This document shows, in pieces, positions 8,888-21,792 of a stretch of 42,738 bases of DNA (positions within the stretch are counted from its first letter, which is position 1; the number at the start of each line of letters is the position of its first letter). A program made the translations under genes and the position numbers. The notes below the pieces were generated by a model that had not been told where the DNA came from, made no database searches, and was given only the letters and a program-made list of their open reading frames with translations. The DNA lies in NCBI GenBank assembly GCA_913051655.1, contig CAJXHI010000025.1, positions 1-42,738 of the forward strand. Direction: 5' to 3'. The DNA is from an uncultured Alphaproteobacteria bacterium (GTDB lineage: Bacteria > Pseudomonadota > Alphaproteobacteria > Rhodobacterales > Rhodobacteraceae).

Positions 8888-9994
8888 ATGGGAACTTCCA
8901 TGGCATATACGGTTCGAGAGATCTCGCAAGCTTTGTCCGCCTCGTTTGAAGGTGATGCGGAGATTGTCGTCACAGGTGTTTCAGAGCCAGCCATGTCTGA
9001 TGTGGGTGATATCGCATTGGCCATGAAGCCCGACTACGCGGAAAGCCTCAACGAGGGGCGCGCCAGGGTCGCAATTCTTTGGGAGGGAGCGGATTGGCAA
9101 AGTTATGGACTAGATGCTGCAATATTTGCACCACGGCCCAGATTTGCCTTGGCCGGACTGTCAAAGGTCATGGATGATGGACAGTCTTATGAAAAAGGCA
9201 TTCATCCAAATGCATTTGTCCATCCTACCGCAAAACTGGGTTCTAACTTAACGATAGGTGCTTTCAGTTATATTTCTGCTTATGCCGAGATCGCAGATGA
9301 CAGCGTTATTGCGCCACAGGTTTATATTGGGGTGAATGCGTATATTGGTCCCAATGCGCTTGTGAGAGAGGGCGTAAAAATCGGTGCCAATGTGCAAATT
9401 GGGGCACGTTTTATAGCGCAGCCTGGCGTCGTAGTTGGAAGTGACGGATTTTCGTTTGTTACTGAAGAGGTCTCTGCCGTAGAAAACGCGCGCAAAACCT
9501 TAGGCGATCAACTGGATGCACACGGTGATCAAACATGGACACGTATTCATTCTTTGGGGAGTGTTCTCATCGGGGATGATGTTGAAATTGGGGCTAATAG
9601 TTGCATTGATTCTGGTACGGTTCGGGCGACACAAATTGGCAATGGCGTCAAAATGGATAATTTGGTGCACATCGGCCACAACGTGGTAGTCGGGGATCAT
9701 TGTCTTTTTTGCGGTCAAGTTGGGATCGCTGGTTCTTCGAAACTTGGAAAAAATGTTGTGCTGGCAGGTCAGACCGGAGTAAATGATAATATCTTCATCG
9801 GCGATAATGTGATAGCGGGTGGGGCGAGTAAGATTTTTACGAATGTACCGGCAGGACGTGTTATCCTGGGTTATCCGGCAGTTAAAATGCAGAATCATGT
9901 CGACAGCTACAAAGCGTTGCGACGCCTACCAAAGATGTTCAAAGAGGTCGCAGAGCTGAAGAAAATAGTTTTCAAGACTGAAGGAAGAAAGTAA
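8888..9994 (+). CDS. lpxD: UDP-3-O-acylglucosamine N-acyltransferase
   Basis: The third lipid A step: transfers a 3-hydroxyacyl chain from ACP to UDP-3-O-acyl-glucosamine in the cytoplasm. At 368 residues it has the N-terminal uridine-binding domain and a long left-handed beta-helix of hexapeptide repeats (IGAFSYIS, IGVNAYIG, IGANVQIG and so on). The general-base histidine matches His264 in LVHIGHNVVVG. Two starts are possible: ATG 8888, with GTAGG seven bases upstream, and ATG 8900 (MAYTVREIS), which fits homologues. Unlike the common bamA-lpxD-fabZ-lpxA cluster, this copy is followed by an acyl carrier protein and a ketosynthase, so it may be a second or relocated lpxD. A strong family call. 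Confidence 0.93.
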   Translation: MGTSMAYTVREISQALSASFEGDAEIVVTGVSEPAMSDVGDIALAMKPDYAESLNEGRARVAILWEGADWQSYGLDAAIFAPRPRFALAGLSKVMDDGQSYEKGIHPNAFVHPTAKLGSNLTIGAFSYISAYAEIADDSVIAPQVYIGVNAYIGPNALVREGVKIGANVQIGARFIAQPGVVVGSDGFSFVTEEVSAVENARKTLGDQLDAHGDQTWTRIHSLGSVLIGDDVEIGANSCIDSGTVRATQIGNGVKMDNLVHIGHNVVVGDHCLFCGQVGIAGSSKLGKNVVLAGQTGVNDNIFIGDNVIAGGASKIFTNVPAGRVILGYPAVKMQNHVDSYKALRRLPKMFKEVAELKKIVFKTEGRK

Positions 9995-10027
9995 TCCGTC
10001 ACTAGAGCGGTTTGAAGGGACGTAGAA

Positions 10028-10285
10028 ATGAACGTCAAAACCAAGGTGATCGAAATACTTGCTGAACAAGCAGTGTTGGCTGTGTCTGACGTAACACAAG
10101 AAAGCACACTTGAGAGCCTTGGTATTGATAGCCTTGGCCTCGTTGAGAGTATATTTGCGATTGAAGAGGCCTTTGACATTAACATCCCTTTCAATGCAAA
10201 TGATCCAAACGAAAGTGATTTTGACATTTCTAATGTTGCCGCCATTGTGCGGGGCATTGAAAAACTTCTGTCGGAGAATGCGTGA
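10028..10285 (+). CDS. Specialised acyl carrier protein
   Basis: An 85-residue carrier protein. The phosphopantetheine attachment motif is LGIDSLGLVE with Ser35 (DSL). AAGGGA lies seven bases before the ATG. The sequence is acidic and helix-rich, as ACPs are, but diverges from housekeeping AcpP in helices II-III (FDINIPFNANDPNESDFD). It sits between lpxD and a ketosynthase whose GTG start overlaps its stop by four bases. That points to a dedicated acyl chain (for lipid A or another special lipid) rather than bulk fatty acid synthesis. The AcpXL system of rhizobia is a functional analogue; whether this protein belongs to it cannot be decided by eye. Confidence 0.88.
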   Translation: MNVKTKVIEILAEQAVLAVSDVTQESTLESLGIDSLGLVESIFAIEEAFDINIPFNANDPNESDFDISNVAAIVRGIEKLLSENA

Positions 10286-11493
10286 AACGGGTCGTCATAA
10301 CCGGTGCCGGAACGATCAATCCACTTGGACAGTCCGTGCATACTACAATGCAGGGAATGCGTGAAGGGCGTTGCGGCATCGGAGATTTGGATTTTAGAGA
10401 CGTGGATCGGTTAGCAATTAAAATTGGTGGTCAGATTCATGATTTTGAACCAGAGACAGTTTTTAATCGGCAACAATTATCTCTTTACGATCGTTTCACG
10501 CAATTTACGCTTATCTCTGCGAAAGAGGCATTAACTCAAGCGGGCCTAATCTTTGCCGGAGAATTATCTGCCAAAGCAGGTGTCGTTCTTGGTACTGCCG
10601 GTGGTGGGGTCAGTACATGGGACGATAATTATCGAGCGGTATACGAAGACGGAAAGAATAGGGTGCACCCTTTTGTGGTGCCAAAACTGATGAACAACGC
10701 GGCCGCGAGCCACATTTCGATGGAGTATAACCTCAAGGGGCCAAGCTTTACCGTATCCACCGCTTGCGCGAGCTCAAACCATGCGATGGCACAGGCTTTT
10801 GAAATTGTGCGATCGGGCATGTCACCAGCTATGGTGACGGGCGGATCTGAGTCCATGCTCTGTTTCGGTGGGGTTAAAGCTTGGGAAGGGCTACGGGTGA
10901 TGAGCCGAGATGCGTGTCGTCCATTTTCTGCTAATCGCAATGGTATGGTGCAGGGTGAGGGAGCAGCCGTTTTTGTTTTTGAAGAATTTGAGCATGCACG
11001 TGCTAGAGGGGTGGATATTTTGGCAGAAGTCATCGGATATGCGATGTCTTCTGATGCATCTGACATCGTTATGCCGTCAAAACAGGGCGCTGCGCGTGCA
11101 ATATCGGGCGCGTTAACGGATGCAGGTGTTAATCCGGAGGACGTGGGATATATCAACGCCCATGGAACAGGTACTACGGCAAATGACAAAACCGAATGTG
11201 CTGCGGTCGCGGATGTTTTTGGTCAACATGCAGATCGATTGATGATCAGTTCTACCAAATCAATGCATGGTCATCTCATTGGCGGGACAGGCGCGGTAGA
11301 GCTTTTGGCCTGTATTCTGGCGGTACGTGACGGGATCATAGCTCCGACGGTCGGATATGAAGAACCTGATCCTGAATGTGCCTTGGATGTGGTGCCAAAT
11401 GAAGCGCGGGAGGTAAAAGTTGATGTTGCCCTCAGCAATGCATTTGCGTTTGGGGGGCTCAATGCTGTGCTGGTATTGAAATCAGCGCCATAA
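10282..11493 (+). CDS. Beta-ketoacyl-ACP synthase (FabF/NodE-like)
   Basis: A condensing enzyme of 403 residues that extends an acyl-ACP with malonyl-ACP. The Cys-His-His triad is intact: Cys162 in STACASSNHA, His294 in NAHGTGTTANDKTE and His331 in MHGHLIGGTGAVE. The glycine-rich end (NAFAFGGLNAVLV) is also typical. The GTG start lies in the GTGA overlap with the ACP stop, so the two are translationally coupled. The pair follows lpxD by 33 bases. This context suggests synthesis of a special acyl chain. FabF for general synthesis is usually next to fabD/fabG/acpP, none of which is here. Confidence 0.92.
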   Translation: MKRVVITGAGTINPLGQSVHTTMQGMREGRCGIGDLDFRDVDRLAIKIGGQIHDFEPETVFNRQQLSLYDRFTQFTLISAKEALTQAGLIFAGELSAKAGVVLGTAGGGVSTWDDNYRAVYEDGKNRVHPFVVPKLMNNAAASHISMEYNLKGPSFTVSTACASSNHAMAQAFEIVRSGMSPAMVTGGSESMLCFGGVKAWEGLRVMSRDACRPFSANRNGMVQGEGAAVFVFEEFEHARARGVDILAEVIGYAMSSDASDIVMPSKQGAARAISGALTDAGVNPEDVGYINAHGTGTTANDKTECAAVADVFGQHADRLMISSTKSMHGHLIGGTGAVELLACILAVRDGIIAPTVGYEEPDPECALDVVPNEAREVKVDVALSNAFAFGGLNAVLVLKSAP

Positions 11494-11529
11494 GAATTTT
11501 AACGAGATCAGATAAAGATATTGCGGGGT

Positions 11530-11586
11530 AAATGATAATCGCTTTATGCTCAAGGTTGTTCAAGAAAAGCATAAATATCATTTTTT
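11530..11586 (+). terminator. Probable intrinsic terminator of lpxD-ACP-KAS
   Basis: The left arm is AAATGATA (11530-11537), a five-base bulge, then TTTATGCT (11543-11550). The right arm AGCATAAATATCATTT (11568-11583) pairs with both parts, giving 16 base pairs. The right arm runs directly into a T-run (11581-11586). It is AT-rich but well placed, about 40 bases after the ketosynthase stop. The rest of the gap up to 11693 shows only the AGAGG site before the next gene. Confidence 0.5.
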
Positions 11587-11693
11587 GCTAGTAACCCATT
11601 TTTCTGTATAAGTTCAGCAAAAATTGGTCAAAAATCGTTTATCATTTTGAACAAAATCATGTAGGAATGAGGTATATAAACTAGAGGCGTTTC

Positions 11694-13499
11694 ATGAGTG
11701 AAGTTAAGCGTAAATTTGCAACCATCCTCGCAACAGATTGTGTAGGCTTCAGTAAACATATGCTAGAGGACGAAGAGGCAACCTTTGATAGCCTTAATAT
11801 ATGCCGACAAATTATTGATTCACATATAGTAAAACATAATGGGCGAATTTTTCATACAGCAGGTGATTCTGTTTTGGCCGAATTCGAAAGCCCAGTGGAA
11901 ACTGTAAATTGTGCGATCAGTTTTCAGGATGCGATTTATGAAAGAAACCTGAGTATCGGCGAGGTAAGCAAAAGCCGAAAAATGCTTTGGCGGGTTGGGA
12001 TTCATTGCGACGATGTCATATTAGAAAATGATAATGTCTATGGAAATGGAGTGAACATTGCTGCAAGACTGGAATCGCAATGTGCTCCTGGTCAGATCCT
12101 AGTCTCACGCGTTATAAACGAGCAGGTTTGTTTCTGCATCGAAGCAATTTCAAAAGCGGCGGGAACCAAAAAGCTTAAGAACATCTCAAACGAATTTGAG
12201 GTTTTCACGATTTCGACGGGGAAAACTGCGACACTCGCATCTGCAAGTATGGAAGATGAGCAGGAAGATGTTGTGAAGACACAAAAGCCGATCTTATCGG
12301 TTTTACCCTTCAAAAACCTAAATGCAAATGAGGATAGCTCCTTTCTGATTGACGGAATTTACGAGGATATCCTGACAGAGCTGTCTATGGTACGGCAACT
12401 ATCGGTAGTATCGCGTCAGTCGAGTTTGAACTTCGCGGGTAGTGACGATGAATTAGATGCGTTCATTGCCAAATTCAAAGTGGATTATGTGATCCAAGGA
12501 TCTATCCGTTCCGCAGGATCAAACGTACGTGTTACAGTGTCATTGATTGCAACAGACAATAAAGAAATTCTCTGGAGTAAACGGTTCGATCGCGCACTTC
12601 ATGATATTTTCGAAGTGCAGGATGAAATTGTCCGTAATGTCACACAGGCGATTCTGGGAGAGATCGAACTTGCCAGTCTTAATCGAGCCAAACGCAAGCC
12701 TACGGAAAACATGAGCTCTTATGAATTTTTGCTCAAAGGTAAGGAGGGGCATCACGAATTTAGTGCAGAAGCGAATGCGCGTGCGCTTCACATGTTTGAT
12801 AAGGCTATTGAGGCAGATCCTGAAAACGCGCAAGCCTACGCTTGGAAGGCCTGTACATTAGGCCAAGCGCTTGGGCGCGGGTTTATCGATCGCTCATTTG
12901 ATGAGGTCACGCCTGAGTTTAACAGTCTCATGGATCGTGCGTTGAAGTCAGATCCAAACGATTTTGAGTGCCACAGATTGCTATGTGCAGTTCATACTAT
13001 TACTGGCAAATTTAAATCAGCGGTCGAGCACGGTAGGAAAGCCTATGAGATGGTTCCAAATGATCCCCGTATTCTTCAGCAATACGGAGAGATATTATTA
13101 AAAATGGGGCAGACGAAAAAAGGCTGTGATCTTACATTGCTGGCCATGGAGTATGACCCCGTTCCACAAGGACAGACCAACGGCGATAAGCGCAAATGTG
13201 ACTCAGTTTTTGCTTGTCTGATGGATGATCGAATTGATCTTGGGCTTGAGTTGGCAGAAGAAATTGAAGACCGACCTGACAGTACGTTGCTTTATGCGGC
13301 TTCAATGGCCCTTGCAAAAACGGGGTCGCTAAATGGACTTAAATGGCTGATGGAGGATTTGAAGCAAACCCAAGTTAACAACATCGAAGCAGTTATTGAC
13401 GAAATGGGCAAATACGATGTTGTAATTCAAAGCACTCTAAGAGAGGTATTTTTGGATCATATTGCAAAACTTCAGCCAAAGTTGAAATTGGTAGGTTAG
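11694..13499 (+). CDS. Class III cyclase-like domain fused to TolB-like and TPR domains
   Basis: A 601-residue protein. Residues 5-175 form a class III adenylate/guanylate cyclase domain with metal-site aspartates Asp15 (ATDCVGF) and Asp58 (TAGDSVL) and transition-state residues Asn121/Arg125 (VNIAARLE). The usual purine-recognition lysine is replaced by His54 (FHTAGD). The usual Asp of the D-V-x-G-D-x-V-N stretch is Asn114, with the second Asp also Asn (NVYGNGVN). Residues 200-325 are a TolB/CadC-like domain (ILSVLPFKN to WSKRFDR), and the rest is TPR repeats. AGAGG lies six bases before the ATG. Related multi-domain cyclases are common in rhizobia and roseobacters. Because of these changes, the substrate or even catalysis is uncertain. 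Confidence 0.87.
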   Translation: MSEVKRKFATILATDCVGFSKHMLEDEEATFDSLNICRQIIDSHIVKHNGRIFHTAGDSVLAEFESPVETVNCAISFQDAIYERNLSIGEVSKSRKMLWRVGIHCDDVILENDNVYGNGVNIAARLESQCAPGQILVSRVINEQVCFCIEAISKAAGTKKLKNISNEFEVFTISTGKTATLASASMEDEQEDVVKTQKPILSVLPFKNLNANEDSSFLIDGIYEDILTELSMVRQLSVVSRQSSLNFAGSDDELDAFIAKFKVDYVIQGSIRSAGSNVRVTVSLIATDNKEILWSKRFDRALHDIFEVQDEIVRNVTQAILGEIELASLNRAKRKPTENMSSYEFLLKGKEGHHEFSAEANARALHMFDKAIEADPENAQAYAWKACTLGQALGRGFIDRSFDEVTPEFNSLMDRALKSDPNDFECHRLLCAVHTITGKFKSAVEHGRKAYEMVPNDPRILQQYGEILLKMGQTKKGCDLTLLAMEYDPVPQGQTNGDKRKCDSVFACLMDDRIDLGLELAEEIEDRPDSTLLYAASMALAKTGSLNGLKWLMEDLKQTQVNNIEAVIDEMGKYDVVIQSTLREVFLDHIAKLQPKLKLVG

Positions 13500-13514
13500 T
13501 TATACATCTTGCCC

Positions 13515-14654
13515 TTATGCCCGTGCTGTAATCCAACCCCCACCCAAAACACGACTAGTTCCTGCTTCATAAAAAACACAGGCCTGCCCAGGTGCAACAC
13601 CCTCTTCGGGATTCAAAAGTTCAACAATAGCAGACTGCTGTGACAAAGGACGCACAATTGCCTCCCTCGGTGGCCGCGTGGACCGCACTTTGACATACAC
13701 CATTATTTCTTGCTCGTTCATAAAACTCGAATCCCCCAACCAATTGATCCCATCAATTGGCACAAACCGTGTTTTCAGCTGGTCTTTTGGACCGACAATG
13801 ACTTTGTTTTCTTCTACATTGAGCGCGACAACATAAAGCGGGTCTGAAAGCCCGCCAATACCCAGGCCGCGGCGTTGTCCAATGGTGTAATTGATGACTC
13901 CCTTATGTTTACCGAGCACAGTGCCAAACCCATCAACGATGTCCCCCACTTTACCGGCGCCAGGATGGAGTTTTTCAATCACGCCGGAATAATTGCCATC
14001 TGGCACAAAGCATATGTCCTGACTGTCTGGTTTGTCCGCAACAGAAAGCCCATATTTTGCCGCTAAGGTGCGGGTTTCGTCTTTGGAAGGCAGATGGCCC
14101 AAGGGAAAACGCAAAAATTCGAGCTGTTCAGGGGTTGTCGAAAACAGAAAATAGCTTTGATCCCGATTGGCATCCGCTGCACGATGAAGTTCCGCCTGAT
14201 GAGTGCCGATTTTGCGTTGTATGTAGTGTCCCGTAGCCATACAATCTGCGTCCAGATCCTTTGCAGTTTCCAAAAGATCCTTGAATTTTACCCGTTCATT
14301 ACATCGTATACAGGGGACCGGCGTCGCTCCAGAAAGATAGCTTTGCGCAAATTCCTCTATCACAGTTTCTTTAAAAATATTCTCATAATCAAGAGTAAAA
14401 TGCGGAAATTTCATGTCGCTTGCAACCCGTCTTGCATCATAGATATCCAGTCCTGCGCAACAAGCCCCTTTTTTCGCCAGCGCTGCTCCATGATCATAGA
14501 GTTGTAATGTCACGCCAATTACATCATACCCTTCGTCAGCTAGCATCGACGCAACAACTGAACTGTCTACACCTCCGGACATAGCCACAACAACGCGTGT
14601 TTGTGCTGGTGATTTGGCAAACCCCAAGGAATTAAGTGATTGATCCGTTTGCAT
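13515..14654 (-). CDS. mnmA: tRNA-specific 2-thiouridylase MnmA
   Basis: Thiolates U34 of tRNA-Lys, -Glu and -Gln in the cytoplasm, using sulfur from a relay. At 379 residues it has the PP-loop SGGVDSS (26-32), the catalytic Cys119 in [11 protein letters not shown] and the persulfide-forming Cys216 in DICFVPDG. The tRNA-binding and C-terminal beta-barrel parts are complete (ending LGGGWITA). The gene is convergent with the cyclase-like gene, leaving only 15 bases between stops. Upstream (to the right) lies the long eroded stretch with the ctrA remnant. A confident call. Confidence 0.97.
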   Translation of the reverse strand: MQTDQSLNSLGFAKSPAQTRVVVAMSGGVDSSVVASMLADEGYDVIGVTLQLYDHGAALAKKGACCAGLDIYDARRVASDMKFPHFTLDYENIFKETVIEEFAQSYLSGATPVPCIRCNERVKFKDLLETAKDLDADCMATGHYIQRKIGTHQAELHRAADANRDQSYFLFSTTPEQLEFLRFPLGHLPSKDETRTLAAKYGLSVADKPDSQDICFVPDGNYSGVIEKLHPGAGKVGDIVDGFGTVLGKHKGVINYTIGQRRGLGIGGLSDPLYVVALNVEENKVIVGPKDQLKTRFVPIDGINWLGDSSFMNEQEIMVYVKVRSTRPPREAIVRPLSQQSAIVELLNPEEGVAPGQACVFYEAGTSRVLGGGWITARA

Positions 14655-15739
14655 GCTTTGGCGTGCCTTTCACTCATTGTGAAAATTATCACAAAATCTT
14701 TTTTAGATTTTTCGTTTCGATTCATTAGGACTTTAATGTGGTTGTTGCAATCTTTTGTTCTGATTGAGTAGCGGAGAGTGACATGTCATAGATGATGAAT
14801 AAAGGCAAAATTTCATTAGGTTGCAGGACGACATTCTATTTAACCTATCAGATGAAACTCCGGCAAGTATGAAACGATCAGTCATATCGCGAAAACTGGA
14901 TCTGGTGCTGACGTTTGCATATAGCTTCTTTGCGGATGCTTAAGGAAAAACACGCTATAAGATGAGTGGCGAAGAATTTTGGTCACAGGTGCGCTAAAAG
15001 TCGACTTTTGGCAAAACCGCCCGATAAGTGATTACAGTAAAAAAATACAGACTAACATTAGATCAAAAGCAAGCATTAGTCCGTAAAAAATCCATTCGCT
15101 ACCCGCGAAAGAGCAGTCTTTGCGTGTTGCAATGTTCCAAAATAGGCATGGCGTTAACAGTATGTTCTTTATCAGTCTTTTAAGCTTACCATTTGAACTT
15201 GGCAAAATGATACTGGACTAGATACGTTCAATTCCGCAGTTGGGCGATCAGCCCAGCCCAACAACATCCTTCAAAGTCATTCTAGCCTCGCTTTTCACTT
15301 CGACGGTGCGATCGATTGAGCACGCATCTTGAGCCGTCTGGTTCAATGACATGGATCGGCTCACTGTCAGCTGACGCTGGTACAATCGATCGATCACAGA
15401 GATCAGCCGGTTTAATAGCCGCGTGCCGCGATGATTTATTAAAAGATAACACCACTATCTCCCCTGAAAATTTAAGCGCATAATTTGCAAGCATATCCAC
15501 CAGTATGATTTATTTTCACGAAACCACAATATATTGATTCTATCAACAAATGTTTATATCACTATCTGTCAACAAATTTATTGTAAGGATTGCCAAATAT
15601 ATTTCTTGATCGAATCCGATCCCGAATTACCATGGTGATGGCTAAAGGGATCAATTCATTTTTAATCTGAACAGTTTCCCTAGATGCCAAGAGCAGCACT
15701 TTTTCTCTGATCTTGCACGATAGGCAATGAGGCAAAAAC
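14655..15739. other. Gene-poor stretch with unresolved coding remnants
   Basis: No intact gene was found. Two pieces look like former coding DNA. On the plus strand near 14821-15000, a frame reads ISRKLDLVLTFAYSFFADA, a stop, then GKTRYKMSGEEFWSQVR. On the minus strand, a frame is open from 15454 to a TGA at 15248, with the end TVEVKSEARMTLKDVVGLG. A GTTGGGC/GCCCAAC hairpin (15239-15262) overlaps that stop. Neither piece is identified; the minus piece weakly resembles the end of ZapE-type ATPases, but this is not firm. The stretch is AT-richer than the flanking genes, as expected of decaying DNA. Confidence 0.5.
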
Positions 15740-15940
15740 ATGGCAAACGGCCCCGGTGACCAAGCACAGGAGAAGCGCATTATTATTGCGCACTGTATGG
15801 ATAAGGAAAACACGACGGACGCAGAATATGCGCGGCTAGTCGCGCAGATGGAACAGCTAATTGAAAATGGGACTGTTACAGCAAAAGGTAGAGGGCTCGT
15901 GGCGCGTTTAAGCCGTGCCGTGAACTACACGGAACATTAA
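15740..15940 (+). CDS. Small hypothetical protein
   Basis: A 66-residue ORF of unknown function. GAGG lies seven bases before the ATG. Codons favour G at the first position and the ORF is richer in G and C than the surrounding gap, which suggests it is genuinely coding. The protein is hydrophilic with no membrane segment. The middle is probably helical (TDAEYARLVAQMEQLIENG), followed by a basic end (KGRGLVARLSRAV). It sits alone in the eroded region between mnmA and ligA, so it could be a surviving small gene or a chance ORF. Confidence 0.45.
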   Translation: MANGPGDQAQEKRIIIAHCMDKENTTDAEYARLVAQMEQLIENGTVTAKGRGLVARLSRAVNYTEH

Positions 15941-16489
15941 CCCAAAAACCTTGTGATAGACCACGTACCGTCAAGCCCCGCTGTCTGACATTCAGAAATC
16001 ACACGTATGCTATATGGAAAGCGCCTAAGTCTTGGCAACAAGCACCTTCACATCCCCTTCATCATATTTTGCAACGCAAAGCCGCAATATTTTCCATTAA
16101 AACCTCACCATTGGAAATAAGCTGGAAGATCCGAAGGCTAATGCAAAAATATCAAGCGGTAAATTTACAAAACCGTTGTTGCTGAAGCTTGAATGATTAT
16201 ATCCCACTCCTATTTCGATGCGCTACATGCCGGCTTAACAGCGCGTTTTGACCATACGGCCATTTAAAATCTTATTTGCTGTCTAAATCTTTGTGGAGAC
16301 TTTATTGAACCCAAAAGCTAGATCGGCCAATCTAGGTACTACGGATACTCTTAATATATTTGCATTTGGAGAAATGCAGTCAGGCATATCAAAAATAGTA
16401 TTGAATTAATTTGCACAACCAGCCTTTAATTTGTCCTAACATCGAAACTGGTTTAATTCACACGTTTTACTCAGCTCAGAAGTCAACCA
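15941..16489. other. No recognisable gene
   Basis: This 550-base stretch is AT-rich and broken by stops in all frames. A short minus-strand piece around 16045-16130 reads ISNGEVLMENIAALRCK, which could be a fossil of a coding sequence, but it is not identified. No tRNA, terminator or repeat is evident. Confidence 0.5.
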
Positions 16490-17088
16490 AATCGCTCGCA
16501 ATGCTAAGAGAATTTGCATGATTTAGTTATCATTAAACATTGGAATAATAGGACTTGAGTGTTGCAAACTGTAAATAACCATCAAAATAGATTACGACCC
16601 TAACTAACCGTGCCTCCGTTTGCCTATCTTTAAGCTCTTTGCATAATTCCAACGTTGTCAGCATATTCCATAATCTTTAAAGCTAATTCATTATCATACT
16701 GCTACTGGTATAGAGACCACTGCATTGCCTCTCGGTTATAATATTCAATCAGGCCTATTCTTGTATATCGATTTGACACTTAAGCCGCAAACGATTTGCC
16801 AGAGAAGAATGCAGTTTAGAGCTATGTGAACGCTGACAAATACCTTTCAGGTTACCTTTACATATTCAATGTTTGCAAAATAATTTGAAAAAAATATATG
16901 GAGGTTCTGAAATAAATGTGAAAACACTGCGTTCAGGGCGACGTGGATGAACCAGAATTAAAAATCATCGATGTTTTTGTTCGGAAATTGCCCAAAAAAT
17001 TCTCTGCGAAGCCGGCGACGAAGACACTAACATAGAAAATGTCTGGGAGTGCGGGTATGTTTTAAAAGGTCCTGTGACAGGGCCGAGA
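16490..17088 (+). pseudogene. ctrA: Decayed ctrA (cell-cycle response regulator)
   Basis: The C-terminal DNA-binding domain of CtrA is plainly readable but broken. DEPELKIIDVFVRKLPKKFS is at 16946-17005. After one frameshift, NIENVWECGYVLKGP runs to 17073. Intact CtrA has MDEPELKIIDVF, KLRKKL and IETVWGRGYVL there. Upstream, spacing-conserved traces remain: HCIA (the HAIV of the receiver/linker) at about 16718; TFTYSM for the TGKEYQM region at 16855-16871; and 47 bases, instead of 48, between the two Met codons that flank LELL to TKE. Near 16590, DYD and LP keep their exact seven-residue spacing in the receiver domain. About 80 bases are missing between LP and HAI. Several stops and at least two indels make it non-functional. 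Confidence 0.85.
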
Positions 17089-17168
17089 AAGACTATTAAT
17101 TTTCTGTTACAGCGGGATAGAGAGTACGAAGCCTATGGACCAACCGATATAGTCGATCTATCACGTAA

Positions 17169-21406
<4,238 letters not shown>

Positions 21407-21432
21407 CTTATTTTCACTTAATGTTCTCAAAT

Positions 21433-21447
21433 GTTCTTAAAAAGTTC
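21433..21447 (+). promoter_or_regulatory. LexA (SOS) box, alphaproteobacterial type
   Basis: GTTC-TTAAAAA-GTTC is an exact match to the alphaproteobacterial LexA consensus GTTC-N7-GTTC. A further GTTC lies ten bases upstream (21423-21426), so three direct half-sites occur in 25 bases. The site is 55 bases before the ATG of the 40-residue membrane peptide gene. Repression by LexA and release after DNA damage is the expected behaviour. Confidence 0.75.
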
Positions 21448-21502
21448 TTTACACAAGCAGGGATATATGAGAACAAAACAGAAATATAAACGGGAGATTC
21501 TC

Positions 21503-21625
21503 ATGTTGACGCAAATAAAAGCCGCCGCAATCAGTTCCTCGGAAACCGTGTTACACGATCTTGTGGGCGTCATATCGCTGATTGTTGTGTTTTTTGCTGT
21601 TTTACATCTGCCTGTGGTATTCTGA
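21503..21625 (+). CDS. Putative SOS-induced single-pass membrane peptide
   Basis: A 40-residue protein. The ATG at 21503 is supported by GGGAG six bases upstream; a longer in-frame reading that starts at 21431 would begin inside the LexA box and has no such site. The N-terminal half is polar. Residues 20-40 form one strongly hydrophobic segment (DLVGVISLIVVFFAVLHLP), enough for one membrane span at the very C-terminus. Placement directly behind a LexA box fits damage-induced small membrane proteins such as Caulobacter SidA (division inhibitor) or E. coli TisB, but no sequence relationship is claimed. It follows recG, within a DNA-repair neighbourhood. Expression and role are inference. Confidence 0.7.
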   Translation: MLTQIKAAAISSSETVLHDLVGVISLIVVFFAVLHLPVVF

Positions 21626-21792
21626 CAAATTTTTGATGCGAAAAGCGCTTACCTGAAACATTCTGCTCTTATTACGGTTTGACTACGTCTAACGTTTCCC
21701 AGAAGAAATAAAGTAGCGATTTACCCGCATCACCATTGGTTTTTGCGGGATTAGTTGCAAGGAATATGTTAAAAAATAGTAGCTTGAGTAAG

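Noticed and set aside
10629-11189. A 186-codon minus-strand ORF opposite the ketosynthase
   Set aside because: It lies wholly inside a clear KAS gene with intact active site and has no family features; it is a shadow frame.
15562-15813. An 83-codon minus-strand ORF
   Set aside because: It overlaps the better-supported plus-strand 66-codon ORF, has no ribosome site evident, and shows no domain.
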